This document shows positions 38,001 to 51,229 of a stretch of DNA of 64,000 nucleotides, one piece after another. The notes under the pieces were generated by a model. That model was not told where the DNA came from. It saw only the letters and a program-made list of their open reading frames with translations, and made no database searches. The DNA is from Flabesymbios commensalis (lineage: Eukaryota > Annelida > Polychaeta > Terebellida > Flabelligeridae): assembly GCA_964017125.1 (NCBI GenBank), contig OZ024914.1, positions 24,619,623 to 24,683,622 of the forward strand, in the 5' to 3' direction. How positions within the stretch are numbered: position 1 is the stretch's first letter; the number at the start of each line of letters is the position of its first letter. The translations under genes and the position numbers were made by a program.

Positions 38001-40769
38001 ATGTTATTTTCATCACCTTTCACCTGTTTTGTACACGTGTAGGCCTATCTTTTGGCCGACAATATCAATGACATAAATTTTGTTAGGCAATTCCTTATTG
38101 GCCAGATAAAAATCAGGTAAAAACTCCTAATATTTCGCCTACAGTGTAATCAAACAGAGCCATTAGCTGAGCTAGCGGGATGAGAGTGGATCTGATTTTA
38201 TATGAGAATGGGAAGTGAAAGCAAACTAGGCTGAAAGTAAAAAAATCAAAATTAAAAAAAGAGGGATACTTTTTGCTGCCAAGTGGAAACCAATTTTCTG
38301 TGAACTATCGGAAGCTGTTCGTCACCTATTATAATGCCAATTAGGCAGTCATTGTCCAAAAACATGCTTCCTTGAAGAATGCTAAAATATTTGTCACAGA
38401 CACATGAATATGGTGTCTATACCCACATCTCCGTAGCCAACGATTACTATGCTATAAGTAAGACCCAAATCAAGTTTTTGCAGGAGAAGAAGAACCATTA
38501 CCTCGTGATGTTCTCAAGCTGCTCTAGTGGGAAGCAATTCAAAATGCGGTTTTAAAGCAGCAAATCCAACAAAATTTCCATCAATACAAAATATCTGCAC
38601 GCATATATGGCAATTAGGTTTATTGTGATACAAGAGCGCGCATCTCGATCTATTAAAGCCAGACGTTTTGTTTTATATCATTTAGTGGCCTTTTTTCTCT
38701 AAATTGGTCTAAATAGTCACTTGAAAATGATCCCGCGTGCATGGAGTACTATATTCTAATTTGAATCATTGATTTTATCATAGCAAAGTTTATGTATTTT
38801 ATTTTCAGGGGTACCCAGATTTTTTAGACCAACAAATATTTTTTTCTTGTCATGCCTAGTTTGCTATGGGGAGGGGGTTGCTACCATTGTTTGGCAAGCT
38901 CTGGTGACGCAAATGAAGAGAACATTGTATGTTGAGTGTACAAACAGAAATTATTTATGTTACTTATATTATTTTTAAACACTAGCTTTGCTCAAATCAA
39001 TACAAAATATATAAAATATATAAATAAGGGCCATTGGTTTAGAATCCACTTGCCGGGCAAATATGAGGTGTAACAGCCTACAGTATGACATGACATGACA
39101 TTTTACAGCATGGTTACCCAACAACTCATCAACAAATAGGGAGGTGCTTGTGAAAACTGTTCAAGGGAGAAATAACCAGATTATTCAAGCGCTTCGTCAG
39201 ATAAAACCACAGATTTTGGCTGACATCACCGAAAACAACAGTCCTTCCAAGGGAGTGAACGTTTATTTAATTTTTCTCTCATGCAGAGTATTCAGAACAT
39301 TGCCGCGCACCCGTGAGCGTCTCAAATTGATATCGTAGCAGACTAATATAACACATTTAACTTTGAAATCGCAACCCTCTTAAAAAGAAAGTCCTAAGAT
39401 CCTCCACGCCCTAAATATAGATGAAGCATTAGCTTGCGTCCTAAAAATAGCGCTTCTGTCAGCTCACTCACAGCATCAAAGCATTTGACCGACATCACCG
39501 GGAAACACATCTACACCAAGTCCAACAAATCTCGTTGTTGACCTCTCAGATGTCATCCAAGTACAGGATGTAACAGTACTTCCAAACGAAGGCATTTTTA
39601 TTTATTTATTTTCTAAGAGCATGCAGAGTATTAAGAAATTGACATGACATGACATTGTTGATCACATCATTGGAGTGTGGTTTTGTTTTGAAATTATGTC
39701 TACCACTGTTAATGACCACCACAGTCATCTGTATAGTTGGGGAGTCATCACAAGAATTCGCTATCTGCAATGCTAGTAAGGGCATCATTGTGTGCAACGC
39801 CCATCTCATAGTAAGCCTTTCTGATTTCACAGAGGTGGAAATTTCACCTGGTCTATTGCCATATATATGCCAGCTCACATGGCCTCATGTATGTATAGCT
39901 TTCTACTGGTTGTTTTGTGTACAGATAGCTGTGCGCCCACATTGTTGTCAGTTTCTGCGCAAGCCTAGACGTAAAGACCTAGGGACCCTTAAAACGCCAC
40001 AAATTAAATAGTTTAACACATTGCAAACTTTCTTAGATAGTTTATGTCAGTATCGAGGCAGAGAAGACTCGTAATTTTCGCGAGGTTTTATTTTTTGCGA
40101 ATTTAGCGAGAAAGACAAATTCGCGAATTCAAGAATCTCGCGAAAGTTATTATTATATTAGCACTACAAAAGGAAATTTAAAATTCGCGAATTCTAAACT
40201 TCTTGAAAAGTCTCAGAACTAAAAAAATCGTGGAAATTTAAACACCCGAAAATTACCGGATCTACAGTATGTGAAAACACATGTTCACACCAGTGAAACA
40301 AAGCCAAGGCAACGATATCACCTGACCAATGCTAAGTTTGCATTTTAAACTATGTCCGATCGATTGATTGATGCTTAAAACCCTAAAATCCAATCTAAAT
40401 TTGTTCAAAAATACCGAAAATTGTCAAAGATATGGCAAATGACTGTTTATTGATCCTCACTGCACAAATAGGCATATGCGAATTATACGACCATTTGTTA
40501 CCGAAAAATCAAGATTCCTGTGATAATTAATTTACATAGAAACATGTATATGCAAACTATGCACATATTTTCTTGGTCAAGGATTAGGATGGGATATAAG
40601 TACGCATGCAAGTTTATGCAAAATGTATACAAGCACACAATTTCTTGTTCACAAATTCAATATTCCAAAATCAAGCTATGGTATAAGTGCGATAATCGGT
40701 CCTCTTTTTCTATATTCACCCCTGACTCTCCAACTACAATATGCATTCAATAACACCTGACCGGCTGAT
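35026..40769. other. Long gene-poor stretch
   Basis: About 5.7 kb, AT-rich. Features seen: a possible polyadenylation signal AATAAA at 35971, a poly-C run at about 37950-37963, a decayed MITE half at 37801-37853, and loose duplicates around 39235-39305 and 39590-39650 that share CATGCAGAGTATT. A 120-codon plus-strand open frame at 39649-40011 resembles no family I know and has no coding context. No RNA genes. Confidence 0.5.
37801..37853. mobile_element. Half of a CAGCAAACAC-family MITE
   Basis: GGGCCAATGTTGATGCAGCA followed by GTGTCCCGTGTTTACTGGGG matches the right half of the palindromic MITEs at 53027-53135 and 57332-57438; the left half is missing. Confidence 0.45.
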
Positions 40770-41470
40770 ATGTAGCAACTTAAAGATATGATCGATATCA
40801 GGATGAACATAAAGACTGTCATAGCCTGTATCAGAGACAAAATCGCGCTATAGTCTTTATCAAGATCAATATAAACCGTATCGAACGAGTAACACATACA
40901 CTACTGAAAGAAACGATTCCATATAATTATACTACCCCTCAGTGAATTCAATATAAAGCTATATCCTGTACCAGGTTAAACATAAAGCTATGGCCTGTGT
41001 CATGGTCAACATAAATATATAACATTTATTAACATAAAGCTATGGTATGAACCAGGGTTAACAGAAAGCCATAGTATATATCAGATCAGAAATGCATTCT
41101 CTCTTATGTATTTCTAGTCAGACGAGTAATACACTAATACCACTGAAAAAAACATTTTCAGATATAATATCCCATTCATCAGAATCAACATAAAGCTATA
41201 GTCTGTATCAGAGTCAACATAAAGCTATAATCTGTATCAGTCGAGTAATACACTACTGAGCCAACCATTTTACATATACAATATCCCCTTCATCAGAGTC
41301 AACATGAGGCTATAATCTGTATCGGACGAGTAATACACCACTTAGAGAACCATTTAACAGATACAATAGCCCCTTCATCAGAATTAACATAAGGCTATAA
41401 TCTGTATCAGACGAGTAATACACTACTGTGCGAACCATTTCCAGATATAATACCCCCTTCATCTGAGCCT
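40770..41470. repeat. 85-bp tandem repeat array
   Basis: TCTGTATCAGACGAGTAATA-like markers at 41231, 41316 and 41401 give an 85-base period. Other constant words are CCCCTTCATCAGA, CAACATAAAGCTATA and ACACTACTG. The left half (40770-41160) is more diverged, with older copies and indels. About 8 units in all. No coding potential. Confidence 0.8.
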
Positions 41471-41539
41471 TCTGGTTTACATTTCAACAAGTGGCCACAG
41501 CACGTATTCATCAACACTTGGTCAATAGATCTGTAAAAA

Positions 41540-41880
41540 ATAGCACCTCAATCTGTTAATCATTCAACTATTGGCTGCATTATTTTTTTTACTAAAATGA
41601 ACCAGTCAATATTTTATCCCAAGCTTCATTCAAATGGTTGGATCATTATTTATTTACAAAAAATTAACCAATCAAGCCTATGTGATATCTTATCCTAAGC
41701 TTCATAGAACTGATGCGACATAGAGAACTGTTTAGGCCTCATTCAACTGATGGGGGCATTCTTTTTTTACTAAAATTAAATTGGAAATAATTTGCGATAT
41801 TATGGTGTAGGCCTAATTTAATTCGTTGGAGCATATTTATTTTTTCATTGAGAGAAACAAGCAAGATTATATTGGTTGCT
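41540..41880. repeat. Diverged tandem repeats, 3-4 copies
   Basis: Recurring words: CATTCAACTATTGG-like, TTTTTTTACTAAAAT, AACCAGTCAAT and ATCCCAAGCTTCAT. Unit length varies from about 90 to 110 bases. This is probably an old minisatellite next to the 85-bp array. Confidence 0.45.
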
Positions 41881-42631
41881 AGATTTTATATTTCTTTTTG
41901 GGCTTGAAACTCTGCTCCAGATTAATTTAATAGAATGAAACAACAATGATACCAACGAATGTGAAAAGAAACACTGATATTGTTATTACCTTGTAGTCAG
42001 TATTGGTCTAAAGCATTGCACATTAAATTGGGCAATAAAATAATTATACGGAACATTTAGATACTTAAAATATACTACTGCAGTGATAAGCTTAAATCTA
42101 TAATAGTATACAGTTTAGCAGCTTTATAACGCTGGTCGTGTATGCAATGCGTTTATTTCTACAAACATTCCTTAAAGGTTACCCACTTGTAGACGTTCTT
42201 ATCTTATAACTTACTCCACGAAAACACCAAAAGTGCCCATTTCGCCCACAGCCTTCGCCCTCTCTGCTGGCTGGCATGGTCTGACCGTCAAATTTCTACT
42301 GGCATGACTTTTAATCAGATCCATCATGACGTAACCATTTCTCTCGTCAGTGTGTTCTATTCTGTCCAGCAGTGGAGGTATATCATCACCAAATTTATTA
42401 TTACCTTAACAAGCACAGACGGACAGTACTATTTAATTGCATAGCATACAATACTAGGCCTTGGTTTAATTGCCAACATTAAAGCCTTAAAGCGCTGAAT
42501 TAATTTGTAAAACACATCGCAACCAAAGGGTTTTTTTCAATTTGAAAACATCATAAATGCCTTAGTTAGCTCTTTCTGATTCATTTTAATACCTATGTTA
42601 TGGGTCTACGGCCAACATAAATATGTTGATT

Positions 42632-42698
42632 CTTACAGCGCGGAGATCGACTTTAGACGTCAGAATCTGACGACTAAAGTCGATCCCCGCGCTGTAAG
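42632..42698. mobile_element. 67-bp foldback element
   Basis: CTTACAGCGCGG...GATCGACTTTAG pairs with CTAAAGTCGATC...CCGCGCTGTAAG around a short centre (ACGTCAGAATCTGACG). Near-perfect palindrome. GTTGAT words lie close to both ends (42625 and 42701), but the target duplication is unclear. Confidence 0.7.
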
Positions 42699-43042
42699 GG
42701 TTGATAGCATTAGGTAGAAATACATACGTCAGATAATTATATAGCTTCTAAGTTTATTATTATGAAAAGGTGTGTGGCGTCTACATACAACATTGTAAAT
42801 ATAACTGAATTGTTGCCTGCAACTTTCACTCACTATCAATTTTATAATCATTGTAAGCCTACGCAGCGACGTATTTTTTCATTTGAGCCACCGCGCTACA
42901 AATTTGGTCAAGTATGACCTTTTCCGCAGATAAGCGACGTGTATTGTCGACGTCACATCACAATCACAATTTTTGATTGATGATGATTGATTTGATTGAT
43001 TGAATTAAAAACTAGACTCCTGGGCAATGCATAGCGGGGATT

Positions 43043-43226
43043 TTATGACTTTTAAAATCAATCTTTCAATGAGATAAAATGCAGATTTATTTGTTAACAG
43101 AGCAGCAAAATAAATATTCCCAAACTACAACACTTTATGACTTTTAAAATCAATCTTTCAATGAGATAAAATACAGATTTATTTGTTAACAGAGCAGCAA
43201 AATAAATATTCCCAAACTACAACACA
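43043..43226. repeat. 92-bp tandem duplication
   Basis: 43043-43134 and 43135-43226 differ at only one position that I can see (GCAGATTT versus ACAGATTT), with a period of exactly 92. A recent local duplication in non-coding sequence. Confidence 0.9.
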
Positions 43227-44035
43227 GCTATAACCACAATTTGCCAATATATTTCCATGTCTACTGCTTTCCTGAAATTGTCTAGCTAAACTAGTTAGAA
43301 ACATTTTAACGTTTAAATCTTCTAGTTGAGGTTTAACTACATATTTTCCTGGGTTCTTTCTCCCATTTTCCATCGCTAAATCACCACTGGGCGACTGTAA
43401 AAGATCGCAAATTTAACAAAAAGTGTGTGCATAAATATTTGCGTCGACCTACTGTTACATATTTCGCACACTATCGGTCAAATTATGCAATTACGCTGTC
43501 AAACGGTTGATATTTCCATAGAAATAAACAACATGGCAGTTTATACTCATATCCGTCAACACAACAGGTGTCATTTTCGAAAACAAAGTGTGTTGATGGA
43601 ACGAACCCACCCGTTACAGGGTTTCCGCCAGGGGGAAGGGTCCGGTGGGGTCCGGACCCACTCCCCCCCCCCCCCGTTCCCACTCAGCACCACTGGAGGG
43701 ATATCCCCCCTTGTTGGCAAAGAAAATAAAAATATATTCCATATTTTGCTGTCATTTCCGTTAAAATAGACCATTTTTAAACACTTTAATCGAAAACTCT
43801 GCAATTTTTTTCTTCTGGGGGACTACCTCTCAAACATTCCTGGCGTGAACCCTGCGCTAGATGCATATAATGAGGATATCTCGAAAACACCACTCGACTC
43901 CCTCGACTTCATATTTTAAATTATAGTCAGGTGGAATTCGACGTAACCAGCTTGCACTGAGACATATAGAACGGCTGTTTGCTTTTTGTTGTCCATTGTA
44001 GTATAATTGTAACAAAATAGCTGCATGCCAATGTA
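43227..44035. other. No gene seen
   Basis: Contains a poly-C run (43663-43675) within a GC-richer patch. The opposed open frames at 43425-43804 are overlapping and show no protein features. Confidence 0.5.
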
Positions 44036-45392
44036 GACCAGGGATTTGCTACATCGAAATTCCTAAGGTCGATTTATCATGCTCATTACTGGGCGGTATT
44101 TGATGTTAAATTGATCATTTGCCAAGGCAGCCAACCATCGGTGGCCAGTAGCATCAAGCTTAGCTGAGGACAAGATATATTTGAGGGGATTGTTATCAAT
44201 GATTACCTCGAATTTTGGCCCATAGAGGTAATCATGAAACTTATCACAAACGGCCCATTTAAGTGCTAAGTATTTCAGCTTGTGAGCCGGGTAGTTCTTT
44301 TCAGACCACGACTGGCATAAGCAATGACCCTTTTTAAACCTGCCGGTTTCTGATACAGGACCGCCCCCAAGCCTGTGCCGCTAGTATCAGTACGACGGTG
44401 CCTTTCTGTAAAAGGTATCTTATCATCTAGAGGGATCGTGTCGAAAACTTCATTGGTACGGCCCAATTGTAAGTCAGTGTTGCCAAATAGAAATGGCCAT
44501 CGTGTCAAAAATTCCTTGGCTTCCCCATATTGCATAGCATCAAGTAATTTATTGTCTAAACAATTTTCAAGGAAGTTGGTGAGATTAGACCCCTTTTCCG
44601 TGACTCCATCATTTTGAAGTGGAGTTACACATGGCTTTTGAGACCCTTCTAATCGATGTGTATCCACCACCTCACAGAGCTGATACTGAATAACCTTGGG
44701 GTTACTCTAAGGGATCGAGGCAAGTTCCCATCTTCCACTTGCTCTGCACACAACAATAAGTGTCACCTCGAGGTCGGGATTTTGTTATCCCTGTGATTAC
44801 AGCAGCCCGAGCAGGTGGAATCACTATCCGTTGTTGTCTGTAACCTTTACCAGTCCCAGGTGACAATTTTCACCCAAGAATCTATCTCTGGCCGACAAAT
44901 GTTGGTAAGCTAGGTGTCAAGGAGTGCTTAAATGAGCTCTCTGAAGAAAGCGATCGCCACATTGGTCCTTACATCAACCCCGGCACAATCTAATAAGATT
45001 CATATCCACAATCGTAGGTATTTTCAGGCTGTAAGGCGTGTCTGGGACTATCAACACTGGAACTTCAAAATCTGTCATGACTTTGAAGGATATCGTAACG
45101 CCCATATATCCAACATAAGGGATATTGTGTCCACTGCCCAGCCGCCCCCTAAATCTTTATGATATTTTGTAAGGATCCAACCTTGAGATGATGAAGATTG
45201 CTTCTCACAAAATCTAGACTGAGAGTAGTCACCATAGACGCAGTGTCTACAAGGCAGGAGCATTTGACCCCATTCACGATTACCTCACTTTCGTTTGCTT
45301 CCCCTAGCAACCTATCTATAAACTTTATGGGTATTTGTTGACCAGGGATTTACTCATTTAAATTCCGGTCGATTCATCAAGTTCATTACTGG
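44036..45392 (-). mobile_element. Fossil Ty3/Gypsy retrotransposon, pol remnant
   Basis: On the minus strand, read from high to low coordinates, the remnant shows an aspartic-protease-like region (around 45200-45300). After a large loss, there follows a reverse transcriptase end and RNase H region (about 44090-44700) recognisable as Ty3/Gypsy type. About 1.35 kb is left of what is normally around 5 kb. It is clearly broken, with several breaks and most of gag, RT and integrase absent; no LTRs were seen. A direct repeat of about 55 bases lies at both ends (44036-44092 and 45340-45392, shared start GACCAGGGATTT). It looks old. Confidence 0.75.
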
Positions 45393-46077
45393 ACCTGATG
45401 CCCCGTGCCAATCGCCCCCAACCTCACAAAACAACACATATTACAACGAAACATATTTATTTACATACATATAAATATATACATATTAATTATTCTCAAT
45501 ATACAATCTGCTTAAAAGCTTGGCCATAATCATAATGCTAAACGCGTCTCGCGGCCACGGCGTTTGTAGTGTCACACACAGCGATTGTCGATGCCCCTGT
45601 ATCAGAAGGTAGTGGGTGGTCCCCAGGAGCGTAACTCTTGATCCATGGGTCTCGTGGTAAATTAGTCCGAGCTTGACGTGAACAGCATGGTTCAACGTCA
45701 GGGATTGACAGCATAGCAAAAGCTGTGGTTTCTATGCTGGTGGTCAGTGTACGCTGAGACCAAAAATTTCATGAAAAATGTGAGGGTGGCCCTATTTAGA
45801 TGATAAATACACCTATAAAGACCTGGGCTTCAAGTCTCCACGTTAAGGCATTATTCTTATGAGATGTACATCTGTCATTACAGAATGATATAAAAATAAT
45901 TGATCAAACAATGACGCAGTAATTCATTGCGCAATCGATCGGATGCGCACCGTATTTTTGGGGCACAACTTTACAAATGGCAATGATTACAGACTCTGTA
46001 TCCACACAGAGTCTGTTATTACGTACTAGTGTTAAATGGACGGTCCGGGTAGCGACTAGTCACTCACTAAATATAAA
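45393..46077. other. No gene seen; one perfect small hairpin
   Basis: AT-rich sequence. At 45990-46015 a perfect 10-base inverted repeat (CAGACTCTGT / ACAGAGTCTG) surrounds a 6-base loop. No other features. Confidence 0.5.
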
Positions 46078-46300
46078 AGTGAGACAGATGTGGACACGCA
46101 GCATGACATCTGTCTGCAACAAATATTCAGCCACAACTCAATTGGTATAAATTGACTAAATGGAAATAACATCATTGTGATGATGAGTGATGAAGATATT
46201 ATAAATGATTACATACCTGCAGGACACCAAAATGTGAAAGTGAGACAGATGTGAACACGCAGCATGACATGTGTCTGCGACAAATATTCAGCCACCACTG
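46078..46300. repeat. Direct repeat pair, 161 bp apart
   Basis: 46078-46138 and 46239-46299 share GTGAGACAGATGTG, ACACGCAGCATGACAT and CAAATATTCAGCCAC with a few differences. Non-coding. Confidence 0.8.
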
Positions 46301-47209
46301 AGTCTCGTGACCTGCAGGTAGCACAAAGAAATGCCGATGGCCCCACCTGGTGACCAAATGGCTGAACGCCATTGAAAGGGTTTACAACACCCACCTAGTG
46401 ACCAAGGGTCTAATTGCCCTTTTACACTAAGATGGCGCCAAATACTCATAATTGCCTTAGAATCTTACTCATTTTATCGATTTGAATGATTTGGATATTG
46501 AATTGTATTTTAACGACAACCAGGAAGCTAAATTTATCAATATTTCATGAAGTTATTCTTCAAAATCGGCGACGTAAAGCTGATTGAACTTGAAATCCAA
46601 GATGGCCGCGATCAGCCATGTCTTATACATCTATAACTTTTGAACCAATTAACATGTGTAATCTCACTTTTCCCAATGATTTTGTCGTGATAAACTCATT
46701 TCTTGAGTCAGATTACTATTTTGACTTATTACGTTCGATATAATTCAATATGGTTAATATTGGCCGAAACAGGAGTACTGGAATGGTTTCTAATAATAAT
46801 ATGTTTCGCCCCCACCTGGGGCATGTCATTAGTGATCTGTTCCGTCTGTTGCATGCTGCACAGCATGGTACGGAAGCACTAATCTACAGTATTCATCCAA
46901 GGGAAGCTGTAACCTCCACGTATCTGGCTATAATATTCGGGAGGATTGCTCATTACCTCAAATAGACTTGCCCAGAACCCCTTATCGAAAAAAACGCGGT
47001 CACTAAACCACCATGCCCCACCCACACGCCATCATCTGTAAATTAGAAGACAACTAGAATAGGAGTTCCCGAACTCCGAGGCACGGCTTTAGTCTGTTTG
47101 AGTACCTTAGACAAAATTTGGTCTAATATTTTGTAAACATAGCTGTATCGGTTTTCCTCATGGGCCAGAATCCTAAATGTCCAGGATATAATTCTTGCAA
47201 GAACCAAGG
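46301..47209. other. No gene seen
   Basis: Contains a loose repeat of CCCACCTGGTGACCAA and CCCACCTAGTGACCAA near 46344 and 46390. A 71-codon plus-strand frame at 46750-46965 is not recognisable. Confidence 0.45.
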
Positions 47210-47345
47210 AGACAAGTATATCTTCAACGTGTAGGCATATTCTTTCCACCACCATCGCTGATAAGTCAGTGTACGCGTCTATACGATGTACCTGGTATAC
47301 CCGGTACACAATGTAGGCCTACCCACATAATACCGGTTCAATGTT
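47210..47345. repeat. Dispersed repeat D, copy 2
   Basis: Matches 32240-32420 in the same orientation: GGAGACAAG, TATCTTCAACGTGTAGGCAT-like, CCACCACCATCGC and ATACCGGTTCAATGT. Confidence 0.55.
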
Positions 47346-47443
47346 GGGCTAGACTAGATATAGAGACGAAATTCCCGTATGTCTAATTTTTGACATGGTT
47401 GTCAATAATTAGAAATCAGGAGTTTCGTCTCTATATCTAGCCT
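47346..47443. mobile_element. 98-bp foldback element
   Basis: GGCTAGACTAGATATAGAGA and its partner CGTCTCTATATCTAGCC form the outer arms. An inner inverted pair (CTAATTTTTGACA and TTGTCAATAATTAG) surrounds TGG. Small MITE-like hairpin. Confidence 0.65.
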
Positions 47444-47499
47444 AACTGGTGAATGCGCAGCACAAAAATTAAAAAAGCTTTTGCAGTTCTAGTCTATGG

Positions 47500-47575
47500 A
47501 CATGTTTACATCATATGGTCATATTCAGAAGCCAAAATAAAATCACCGATTTTTTTATGATTTTAAATATTTTAA
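47500..47575. repeat. Dispersed repeat E, copy 1
   Basis: Inverted relative to 54337-54413. It shares (as complement) ATCGGTGATTTTATTTTGGC and TGACCATATGATGTAAACAT. Short non-coding repeat of unknown type. Confidence 0.65.
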
Positions 47576-47608
47576 ATATGTAAGAGCGTAAAAGAATGAA
47601 GCTGTGGC

Positions 47609-47702
47609 TTAACCCTTATCCAGCTAAGATATTTTATTTATATTTTCACCCACTTGTGGTTGTGTCTCGCAACCGCGATACACAACCTCAAGTGGGTGAA
47701 AA
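47609..47702. mobile_element. TTAA-type MITE fragment with hairpin
   Basis: Begins TTAACCCTTAT like the piggyBac-type MITE at 13624. At 47643-47702 it holds a strong palindrome (TTTTCACCCACTTG and CAAGTGGGTGAAAA around a GGTTGTGT/ACACAACC inner stem). The right side stops where the 4.95-kb inverted-repeat element starts. Confidence 0.55.
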
Positions 47703-47989
47703 TTACTAGTCTTGGAGGCAAGTCCTGTAACGTGTCACTTCGCTTGACCCAAAAAGTGGCAAAGGTATGAGTTGTTATTATGCTGGAAAATATCCCTAGG
47801 ACATCATTAGGGTGGGTGTAGAACTTTGCTGTGGCAGCAAAGTCCCTGAAATGAGGGATGTTCAAGGGTACCCTCGAGCCTAAATACTGCACTTTTTAAA
47901 ACACCAGGTAATGCAAAATTCAAAACTCAAAGGTTTTAAACAATCTTCAAATCATTGTAAATCCTTTTTCTCTTTTATTACATACAGAA

Positions 47990-49560
47990 TGACATACAAC
48001 TAAAGTTTTGAAATATTTCGAAAAAAATAAACCCACCTTTTACGCGCTGAAAATCAATATTCCAAATTAAAGGTAGCTTTGTTCTCCAGATGTAACTTTT
48101 CCGTTTCCTGTAAATTTGCATGTTTATGAGCATGCAAACGTATGCTTACCTCATTTGGTCCATCACTCATCTGGTACCACTATATCCCATTTGATAACCC
48201 ATAAGTTGTTGCATGAAGGACTTATGAGGTCAGAGGTCCGGATGAGGTACTTTCACTAGTTACATTTTGTTGACCCATTGTAATAATATTTTTATTTATT
48301 TTAATAGCTATAAACAACTTTAATACTAGTTACATTTTGTCGACCCATTCTAATAATATTTTTATTTATTTTTATAGCTATAAACAACTTTAATACCACT
48401 CTTACTACATTTTGTCATTAAATACATTTTGGACGAAACATAGGTGAAGTTATAATACTTTTCAGAAAACGTGAGACCACCCTTAGAGCGCTGAAAGTCA
48501 ATATTAAAAAAAAAATCACAAAGCTCGTAGAATTAACTCTTTCGTTTGCTCTGCATGTGTATGATTATGAGCATGCCAATGTCTGTTGTCTTCATTTTGT
48601 ATATCTGTCATTTGGTTCCACCGTATCAAGTTAGAAAAACTTTATCTTGTTGCACGAAGGTCAAGGTCCGGATAGGGTACTCTCACTAGTTACATTTTGT
48701 CGATCCCGTCTAATAACATAATCTTTATTTGTATAGCTATAAACAGTTTTATTACAATTCTTGCCACATATTGTCATTAAATACATTTCAGACTAAACAT
48801 ATGTGAAGTGGTGATATTTTTCAAGAAACATGAACCCACCCCTATAGCGCTGAAAGTCAATATTTCCAATAAAAAAATTCACAAATTTCGTACAATGTAA
48901 CTCTTTCGTTCGCTCTGTATGTGTATGTTTATGAGCATGCTAATGTCTGTTGTCTTCATTTTGTGTATCTGTCATCTGGTTCCACCGTGTCAAGTTAGAA
49001 AAAAACTGATCTTGTTGGATGAAGGACTTATGAGGTCAAAGGGCCGGATGGGGTACTCTTACTAGTTACATTTTGTCGACCCCGTGTAATAACATAATCT
49101 TTATTTTTATAGTTATAAACAGCTTTAATACCACTCTTGTCACATATTGTCATTGAATACATTCCGGACGAAACATAGATGACGTAATGACATTTTTCAG
49201 AAAACATGAACCCACCCTTTGATCGCTGAAAGTCATAATTTCCAATTACAAAATTGAAAATTTCTGTTGTCTTCATTTTGTATATCTGTCATTTGGTTCT
49301 ATCATATCAAGTTAGAAAAACCTTATCTTGTTGCATGAAGGATTTATGAGGTCAAAGGTCCGAAAGGGGTACTCTCACTAGTTACATTTTGACGACCCTG
49401 TGTGACAACAAAATCCTCATTTGTATAGTTATAAACAGCTTTATTACCACTCTTCCCACATTTCGTCATTGAATACATTCAGGACAAAGCACGTGTGAAA
49501 TTTTTATTGTTTTAAGCCCACCATTAGATCTCTAAAAAACGATATTTAAAAAGAATCTAA
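47990..49560 (+). repeat. Left array of ~370-bp subrepeats
   Basis: Markers: ACTAGTTACATTTTGTCGAC at about 48327, 48683, 49062 and 49376; GCGCTGAAAGTCAATAT; TATAGCTATAAACA; GAGCATGC; TCATCTGGTACCA or TCATTTGGTTC. A 75-base internal duplication occurs at about 48256-48395. The copies differ by roughly 10-20 percent. Confidence 0.8.
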
Positions 49561-51229
49561 CACAGCTAGAGCACTGGTCAAACGTATTTTAAACACATTA
49601 TTCACCACCAGGTGGCATACAAATCTGTCTTACGTCACAGTCAGTAATGTGTTGTGGATTGTGTGGGACAACAGGCTGATATACTTAGATTGTTAGCAAT
49701 ATTTCAGTTATTAAAAGGGGTGTCAATGATAGCAGATATAGATCTGTCCCACTGATAGTTGAACAAGGAATCTAGATTACTTGGCTAGAATGCGCATTAC
49801 GAAGCTCATTGAGGCCCATAACATATGGTGACATGTTGCCAATGGTCAAAAGTTGGGTAATAGGGTAATATGCCTGCAAAGGGAAGGCAGGGTCTAAAGT
49901 TTTTTATGACATATCCATAACAATCGCCTCAAATGAGTTTATGTCGACTTTGTCATGGTCATATTACTTTATTCTTATCTGTGTCTTGGAATACTAAATG
50001 ATAAATACATAATTATAGATAATATATAATTATCTGCAACGCACAAAAAAGAACAATTCATAATTTAAAATGTTGTGTAGTATTTCAGATAATTGTGTGT
50101 TACGTTAAAAATAAATATATTCATACTAGAATAGTACATGATAAAATTTGCTGATACTAGCCAAGTATATATCTAATGAGAGATTTATATTGCTAGTATA
50201 GTACTGTTACACGTATATGTACCTGCTAGCACATAGAAAATATATGATATGATGGGCACATGATGGCGAACACCAGGGAGAAGTCAATTACATTCTATAA
50301 GTCCTTCCCCACCAGCAGCAAACAGCTAGGAACAATCACTGACTTTTCCTAATGTTTAGAGTTCTAAGACGTTGCTCATGATAAACTTTCGAAGGCAACC
50401 GTTATTAGCAAAGATTAAACCTACCTATTGAGAAAAACGTCTGAAAAAAGGAATGTCTGATGCAATCATTATGAATTTGAAATTATGAATTTGAAATACA
50501 CCAGTAAAACATATTTAAATGAGAAGAGGCATGATGCAGATAGTAGTAGTAGTACTTATATCGTTGGCTGAGTAGTATGTGAATAGAACAGGACGTTCTG
50601 TAAATATGATTCAGCATAAAAAACTTTCATTTAGGAGACAAACATTTATTGAACCATTGCTATATATATATCTATATATATGCTTCTGGAATATATGCTG
50701 CAGTTGATTTTAGTCATGACATAACATATTCAGGAACTGGCACTATGCTGCACACAGCAGAACTAGTTTAACACTTGATACATCCTCCACAAATGCTGCT
50801 TGATGCCACCTCAGATACTAATCCAAGATGTTAAACAATTCCAGGTATTACAGAATCTTGGGGGTGATATTGGTGATATCAAAAGGTGGTTTATCAATTT
50901 GTCTTTGCATTGAAAAAAAGATTATGTGAAGACAACACATTTTTTGAGAAACGAAGCTACATGGCTGATGGCATTGTCACAAACACAACTAGGGCTGTAA
51001 CAGATACTCTTCTAGGTGTCGTTAAAATTGGTTATATTTTTTTACAAATTGACTAAAAATACAAATTAACTTTATCATTTTTTACCTATGGATATTTTAA
51101 ACCTGGAAAAAATATAATTATGTGCTCTAGTTCCTATTTGATCACTGAGGAAGTTATCATAGGATTAGTTCAAATAAGAGTCGGAAATGTTACGTCTTGG
51201 TGAACAGTGAAAATATGTAAAAACCCAGC
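49561..51229. other. Unique centre of the Foldback-like element
   Basis: About 1.7 kb, AT-rich, no open frame with protein features. An AT microsatellite lies near 50660-50680 and a short (AGT)n run at about 50538-50553. If an autonomous partner exists, it is not here. Confidence 0.5.

Noticed and set aside
39649-40011. 120-codon plus-strand frame
   Set aside because: No recognisable domain, no splice context, and the antisense strand is equally open over part of it.
43425-43804. Opposed 114-, 77- and 66-codon frames
   Set aside because: Overlapping frames on both strands over a poly-C patch, without protein features.
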